Source: Actinomadura barringtoniae
GTDB taxonomy: Bacteria > Actinomycetota > Actinomycetes > Streptosporangiales > Streptosporangiaceae
Length of the DNA: 64,000 bases
Reading direction: 5' to 3'
Assembly: GCF_017573505.1 (NCBI RefSeq)
Contig: NZ_JAGEOJ010000015.1
Coordinates: 1-64,000 of the forward strand
Positions 61,252 to 64,000 of this stretch are shown piece by piece. Both the position numbers and the translations under genes were made by a program. Under the pieces are notes generated by a model. That model was not told the DNA's origin, did not search any database, and saw only the letters and a list, made by a program, of their open reading frames with translations. The stretch's first letter is position 1. Each line of letters begins with the position of its first letter.

Positions 61252-61270
61252 TTAGGGGAGCCTAACCTCA
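61252..61270. promoter_or_regulatory. Iron box (IdeR/DmdR type)
   Basis: TTAGGGGAGCCTAACCTCA matches 15 of 19 positions of the IdeR/DmdR consensus TTAGGTTAGGCTAACCTAA, with both halves recognisable. It lies 34 bases before the ferredoxin ATG. IdeR-type regulators repress uptake genes and can activate storage genes when iron is plentiful. Confidence 0.7.
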
Positions 61271-61303
61271 ATAAGGCCGTCCTAAGAGAGAGGTCCCCCG
61301 TCC

Positions 61304-61681
61304 ATGTACGTCTGCGTCTGCAACGCCGTCACCGAAGATGACGTGCGTGGATGTATGGCAGAAGGCGGCTGCAGGACCACTCGCGAAGTGAAGTCGGCCT
61401 GCGGGATGAAGCCCGGCTGCGGCTCCTGCACCAAGCGCCTGTCCGCGATGGTCAGCGAGTACCGCACCGCCAGCGAGCTGGTGGACGCCCTGACCGGCGG
61501 CCCGCTGCCGCTGGAGATCGTCGACCCGGCCTCCGAGCCCGTCACGGTCACCGAGGCCGCCGAACTCCCCCTCGCCGTCGCCGAGGCCGCCGGACTACCT
61601 GTCGCCGTCGCCGAGGCCGCCGGACTGCCGCTCGCCGCCGCTCAGCCCGCCGCCCAGGACCGGGCCACCACGGCCGCCTGA
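61304..61681 (+). CDS. Bacterioferritin-associated ferredoxin with repetitive tail
   Basis: A 125-residue protein. Residues 1-60 form a BFD-like [2Fe-2S] domain with CxC at 4 and 6 and CxxC at 39 and 42 (MYVCVCNAVT...GCGSCTKRL). In other bacteria, Bfd binds bacterioferritin and reduces its core so that iron is released. The C-terminal half is an Ala/Pro/Val-rich tail with three 10-residue repeats of EAAGLPLAVA type, matching 30-bp DNA repeats at 61553-61642. An iron box is upstream and bacterioferritin is downstream. Confidence 0.85.
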   Translation: MYVCVCNAVTEDDVRGCMAEGGCRTTREVKSACGMKPGCGSCTKRLSAMVSEYRTASELVDALTGGPLPLEIVDPASEPVTVTEAAELPLAVAEAAGLPVAVAEAAGLPLAAAQPAAQDRATTAA

Positions 61682-61822
61682 GCCTCCCCAGGGGTCAGGT
61701 CTCTCTTACGCCTCGTGAGACTCATCTCACACCGGCATGCTCGTCCGCGGCTTCTAAAGGACACGCCCCCAGGCGGGGTTTGTGCTGTCCCATGGGGCCT
61801 CGCCGTGGAAGCATGGGCCGAT

Positions 61823-62332
61823 ATGGAAGGCGACAAGGACATCATCGCGCTGCTGAACGAGCAGCTCACCGCGGAGCTCACCGCGATCAACCAGTACTTC
61901 CTGCACGCGAAGATGCAGGACAACTGGGGCTTCACCCGGCTGGCCCGGCACACCCGGAGCGAGTCGATCGAAGAGATGCAGCACGCGGAGCGGCTGACCG
62001 ACCGCATCCTGTTCCTGGAAGGCCTGCCGAACTATCAGAAGATCGGCACCCTGCGGATCGGGCAGACGGTCGTCGAGCAGCTGAAGGCCGACCTCGAGGT
62101 CGAGCACGAGGCCGTCAACCGGCTCCGCCCGGGCATCGACCTCATGCGCTCGCGCGGCGACGTCACCTCCGCCCGGATCTTCGAGGACATCCTCGCCGAC
62201 GAGGAGAAGCACATCGACTACCTCGAGACCGAGCTGAGCCTCTACCAGTCGCTGGGCGAGCACAACTACCTGCAGCGCCTGACGATCTCGCCCGAGGACG
62301 ACGGCATCTCCGACGCCGCCGGAGGCGTGTAA
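61823..62332 (+). CDS. bfr: Bacterioferritin
   Basis: A 169-residue bacterioferritin. MEGDKDIIALLNEQLTAELTAINQYFLHAKM is the standard N-terminus with ferroxidase Glu18. IEEMQHAERLTDRILFLEG contains ferroxidase Glu and His and the heme-binding Met. EILADEEKHIDYLETEL gives the last ligands. It forms 24-mers that oxidise and store iron with heme at dimer faces. The ATG at 61823 is chosen from homologous starts; the ribosome site is weak. A perfect GTGAGA-ctca-TCTCAC hairpin (61715-61730) lies upstream. Confidence 0.93.
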   Translation: MEGDKDIIALLNEQLTAELTAINQYFLHAKMQDNWGFTRLARHTRSESIEEMQHAERLTDRILFLEGLPNYQKIGTLRIGQTVVEQLKADLEVEHEAVNRLRPGIDLMRSRGDVTSARIFEDILADEEKHIDYLETELSLYQSLGEHNYLQRLTISPEDDGISDAAGGV

Positions 62333-62378
62333 CACCTTCGTACGCACGGCCCTGGCCCCCTCGCCGCCGGCGAGGGGG

Positions 62379-63371
62379 TCAGGCCTGTGAACGCCTCAGC
62401 ACGAACGGCTGGATGATCCCCAGGCCGCGGACCGGGCGCCGCACGATGCGGGTGATCTCGAAGCCGTTGACGTCCTCCAGCTCGGCCGCCAGGTCGGCGT
62501 CGATCACGACCGAGCCGGGCCGGGCCAGCGAGGTCAGGCGGGCGGCGAGGTTGACCGTGGTGCCGAAGACGTCGCCCATCAGCGGCAGGACCGGGCCGTA
62601 GGCGACGCCGACGCGGACGTCGGGCACCTCGGTCTCGTCCTTGATCGCCTCGGCGATGGTGAGGGCGATCTCGCCGCCGAGCACCGGGGAGTCGGCGCAG
62701 AACAGCACCTCGTCGCCGAGGGTCTTGACCAGCCGGCCGCCGCTCGCGGCGACGATGTCGGCGGCGGTCTCCTCGAACCGCTCGACGACCCGGGCGAGCT
62801 CCAGCTCCTCCAGCTCCCGGCTCATCTGGGTGAACGAGACCATGTCCGCGAAGCCCACGGTGGTCTGCTGGCGGGCGGGCGTGGCGCCGTTCTGGGCCGC
62901 CGCGGCCGCCACGGCGCGGGTCCCGGCGGCGGCCAGCTGGCGCCGCCAGGCGTGCACGACCAGGGGCTCGAAGTCGTCGATGTGCTTCTCGGCGATCCCC
63001 ACGATCTGCTGGACGGCCTCGGCCGTCGGGGACTCGCGCTGGTCGCGGGTCAGCATGCTGCTGAGCAGGTTGACCTGCCACTCGGCGAGCCTGGTCATCG
63101 TCTGCCCGAACGCGCGGACGAGCCGGATCACGCCGTCCTCGTCGAGCACGCCGTCGTCCATGAGGCGCCGGATGCGGCAGAGCGCCGCGACGTCGCCCTC
63201 GGTGTAGGCGACCGCCTCGTCGGGCATCGTGGGGTAGCCGAACGCCCTCCAGAGGCGCCCTGAGAACTCCCTGGTGACCCCGGAGAGCCGCACGGCGTCC
63301 ACGCGCGTGTAGCGGAGCTCGCCGCCGAGCAGCAGCTCCTCGATCTCCTTCGGGTCCGGCAGGTCGGCCAT
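62379..63371 (-). CDS. Class III adenylate/guanylate cyclase with N-terminal regulatory domain
   Basis: A 330-residue cyclase. Residues 1-155 form a helical domain (LTRVDAVRLSGVTREFSGRLWRAFGYP and following) like the autoinhibitory N-terminal half of mycobacterial Rv1264. The catalytic domain has VGFADMVSFTQMSRELE (first metal Asp), GRLVKTLGDEVLFCAD (Lys for adenine and second metal Asp), VRVGVAYGPVLPLMGDVFGTTVNLAARL with the transition-state Asn/Arg. All key residues appear present. Probably makes cAMP. GGAGG lies 7 bases before the ATG. It is downstream of birA in the same orientation. Confidence 0.88.
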   Translation of the reverse strand: MADLPDPKEIEELLLGGELRYTRVDAVRLSGVTREFSGRLWRAFGYPTMPDEAVAYTEGDVAALCRIRRLMDDGVLDEDGVIRLVRAFGQTMTRLAEWQVNLLSSMLTRDQRESPTAEAVQQIVGIAEKHIDDFEPLVVHAWRRQLAAAGTRAVAAAAAQNGATPARQQTTVGFADMVSFTQMSRELEELELARVVERFEETAADIVAASGGRLVKTLGDEVLFCADSPVLGGEIALTIAEAIKDETEVPDVRVGVAYGPVLPLMGDVFGTTVNLAARLTSLARPGSVVIDADLAAELEDVNGFEITRIVRRPVRGLGIIQPFVLRRSQA

Positions 63372-63480
63372 CGATCTACCTCCTCCCCCGCGACATATCG
63401 TGGCAGACGCGGCACCCGGTGGGCGATCGGTGCCGAAATACCCGCGTGCCGTTCATCAAATGTGAACCGCCGCGTCAGGC

Positions 63481-63536
63481 GGGCGTGCGCCACATCTCAG
63501 CGGGCGTGCGCCACATCTCAGGCGCCACATCTCAGC
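63481..63536. repeat. Tandem repeat spanning the birA stop codon
   Basis: On the minus strand CTGAGATGTGGCGC occurs three times, spaced 16 and 21 bases. The first copy contains the birA TGA. Two units of 21 and 20 bases at 63481-63501 and 63502-63521 are nearly identical. This looks like duplication of the gene's 3' end by replication slippage. Confidence 0.75.
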
Positions 63537-64000
63537 GGACGTGCACCACGTCGCCCGCACTGACCGCCCGGTCACCGACCACCAGGCGGCCCGCCCGGTC
63601 GATGTCCGAAGCCGTGCCATTGACGGTCTCGTCGCCCGGCATGTCCACCCGCACGGTACGGCCGAGCGTGGCGCACAGGTCCTTGTAGGCGGTACGCAGG
63701 CCGCTGGTCTCGGGATCACCCTTCAGGGCGGTCCACTCCAGGTACCAGTCCTCGAAGTCGCGCAGGATCGCGCGCAGCAGCGGCGCGCGGTCGCTCTGCG
63801 GGGCGCCCTCGAGCGCCAGCGAGGTCGCCGTCGGCACCGGCAGCTCGGACTCCTTGAGGCTCACGTTGAGGCCCACGCCGACGATCACGGCGTCGTCCAC
63901 CCGTTCGGCGAGGATCCCGGCCAGCTTCCGCTCGCCGACGAGCAGGTCGTTCGGCCACTTCAGCCGCACGTCCACGGCCACGTCGCCGCGCGCGTCGCCG
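63532..64000 (-). CDS. birA: Biotin-[acetyl-CoA-carboxylase] ligase, C-terminal part (partial)
   Basis: The frame runs off the right edge, giving 155 residues here. VRLKWPNDLLVGERKLAGILAE is the biotin-binding KWPND(L) and GxKxxGIL signature. VIVGVGLNVSLKESELP follows, and the protein ends with the small SH3-like domain (LGRTVRVDMPGDETVNGTASDID, VVGDRAVSAGDVVHVR). It activates biotin as biotinoyl-AMP and attaches it to the carboxylase carrier. The N-terminal half is missing. No helix-turn-helix can be judged from what is present. It precedes the cyclase gene by 160 bases, and short tandem repeats start at its stop. Confidence 0.93.
   Translation of the reverse strand, partial: GDARGDVAVDVRLKWPNDLLVGERKLAGILAERVDDAVIVGVGLNVSLKESELPVPTATSLALEGAPQSDRAPLLRAILRDFEDWYLEWTALKGDPETSGLRTAYKDLCATLGRTVRVDMPGDETVNGTASDIDRAGRLVVGDRAVSAGDVVHVR

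Overview
The window is high-GC DNA (by eye around 70%) from an actinobacterium. The support is near-universal G/C at third codon positions, GTG and TTG starts, genes packed with 4-base ATGA or GTGA overlaps, Roadblock/LC7 proteins, a LytR-CpsA-Psr protein, a KstR-type operator and an IdeR-type iron box. The mix of families suggests a filamentous actinomycete near Actinomadura/Thermomonosporaceae or a related Streptosporangiales lineage. This is inference; nothing in the window fixes the species. I saw no rRNA, tRNA, CRISPR array, transposase or phage gene, so this reads as core and accessory chromosome.

Layout. 1-3.7 kb: the end of a nucleotide-sugar dehydrogenase, a GT4 glycosyltransferase, a SpoT-type HD protein and a membrane Ser/Thr kinase. 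3.7-6 kb: two small genes, then a perfect KstR-type operator before an acetoacetate-decarboxylase-family/SDR pair. 6-12.2 kb: a HelD/HelR-type RNA polymerase-associated ATPase, a TetR regulator, a secreted lipase, a small acidic protein and a flavin-dependent oxidoreductase. 12.2-23.7 kb: an envelope-polymer region with two GT2 enzymes, two CDP-alcohol phosphotransferases, a glycerol-1-phosphate dehydrogenase homologue, two nucleotidyltransferases, a glycerophosphodiesterase, membrane proteins and an LCP ligase. Together these look able to make, activate, transfer, recycle and attach a polyol-phosphate polymer. 23.8-27.8 kb: an ECF sigma factor with a membrane partner and two exported proteins.

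28-30.3 kb: an operon of three Roadblock/LC7 proteins and one undefined protein, with no GTPase. 30.4-39.2 kb: an MFS exporter, a three-subunit PaoABC-like molybdenum oxidoreductase, an exported hydrolase and a drug-type ABC transporter. 39.2-46.2 kb: a Tat-exported propeller protein, an ECF sigma factor with a CxxC peroxiredoxin, and a 1256-residue CheB/PAS/GAF/histidine kinase/REC/GAF/PAS fusion. 46.3-54.4 kb: acyl-CoA dehydrogenase, UDP-glucose dehydrogenase, CoA-binding protein, purE-purK, a GtrA protein and a two-component system. 54.5-64 kb: treX-treY-treZ for trehalose from glycogen, an iron-box-controlled ferredoxin plus bacterioferritin, a class III nucleotidyl cyclase and the 3' part of birA.

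The most unusual non-coding signal is a roughly 140-bp repeat at 48877-49016 and 53611-53750, with a shorter relative at 52141-52262. Each copy begins within about 10 bases after a stop codon, in sense orientation. The long stem changes sequence between copies but stays base-paired while flanks and loop are conserved, which argues for a selected 3'-end RNA structure. Several gene ends also carry short tandem repeats directly after the stop codon.
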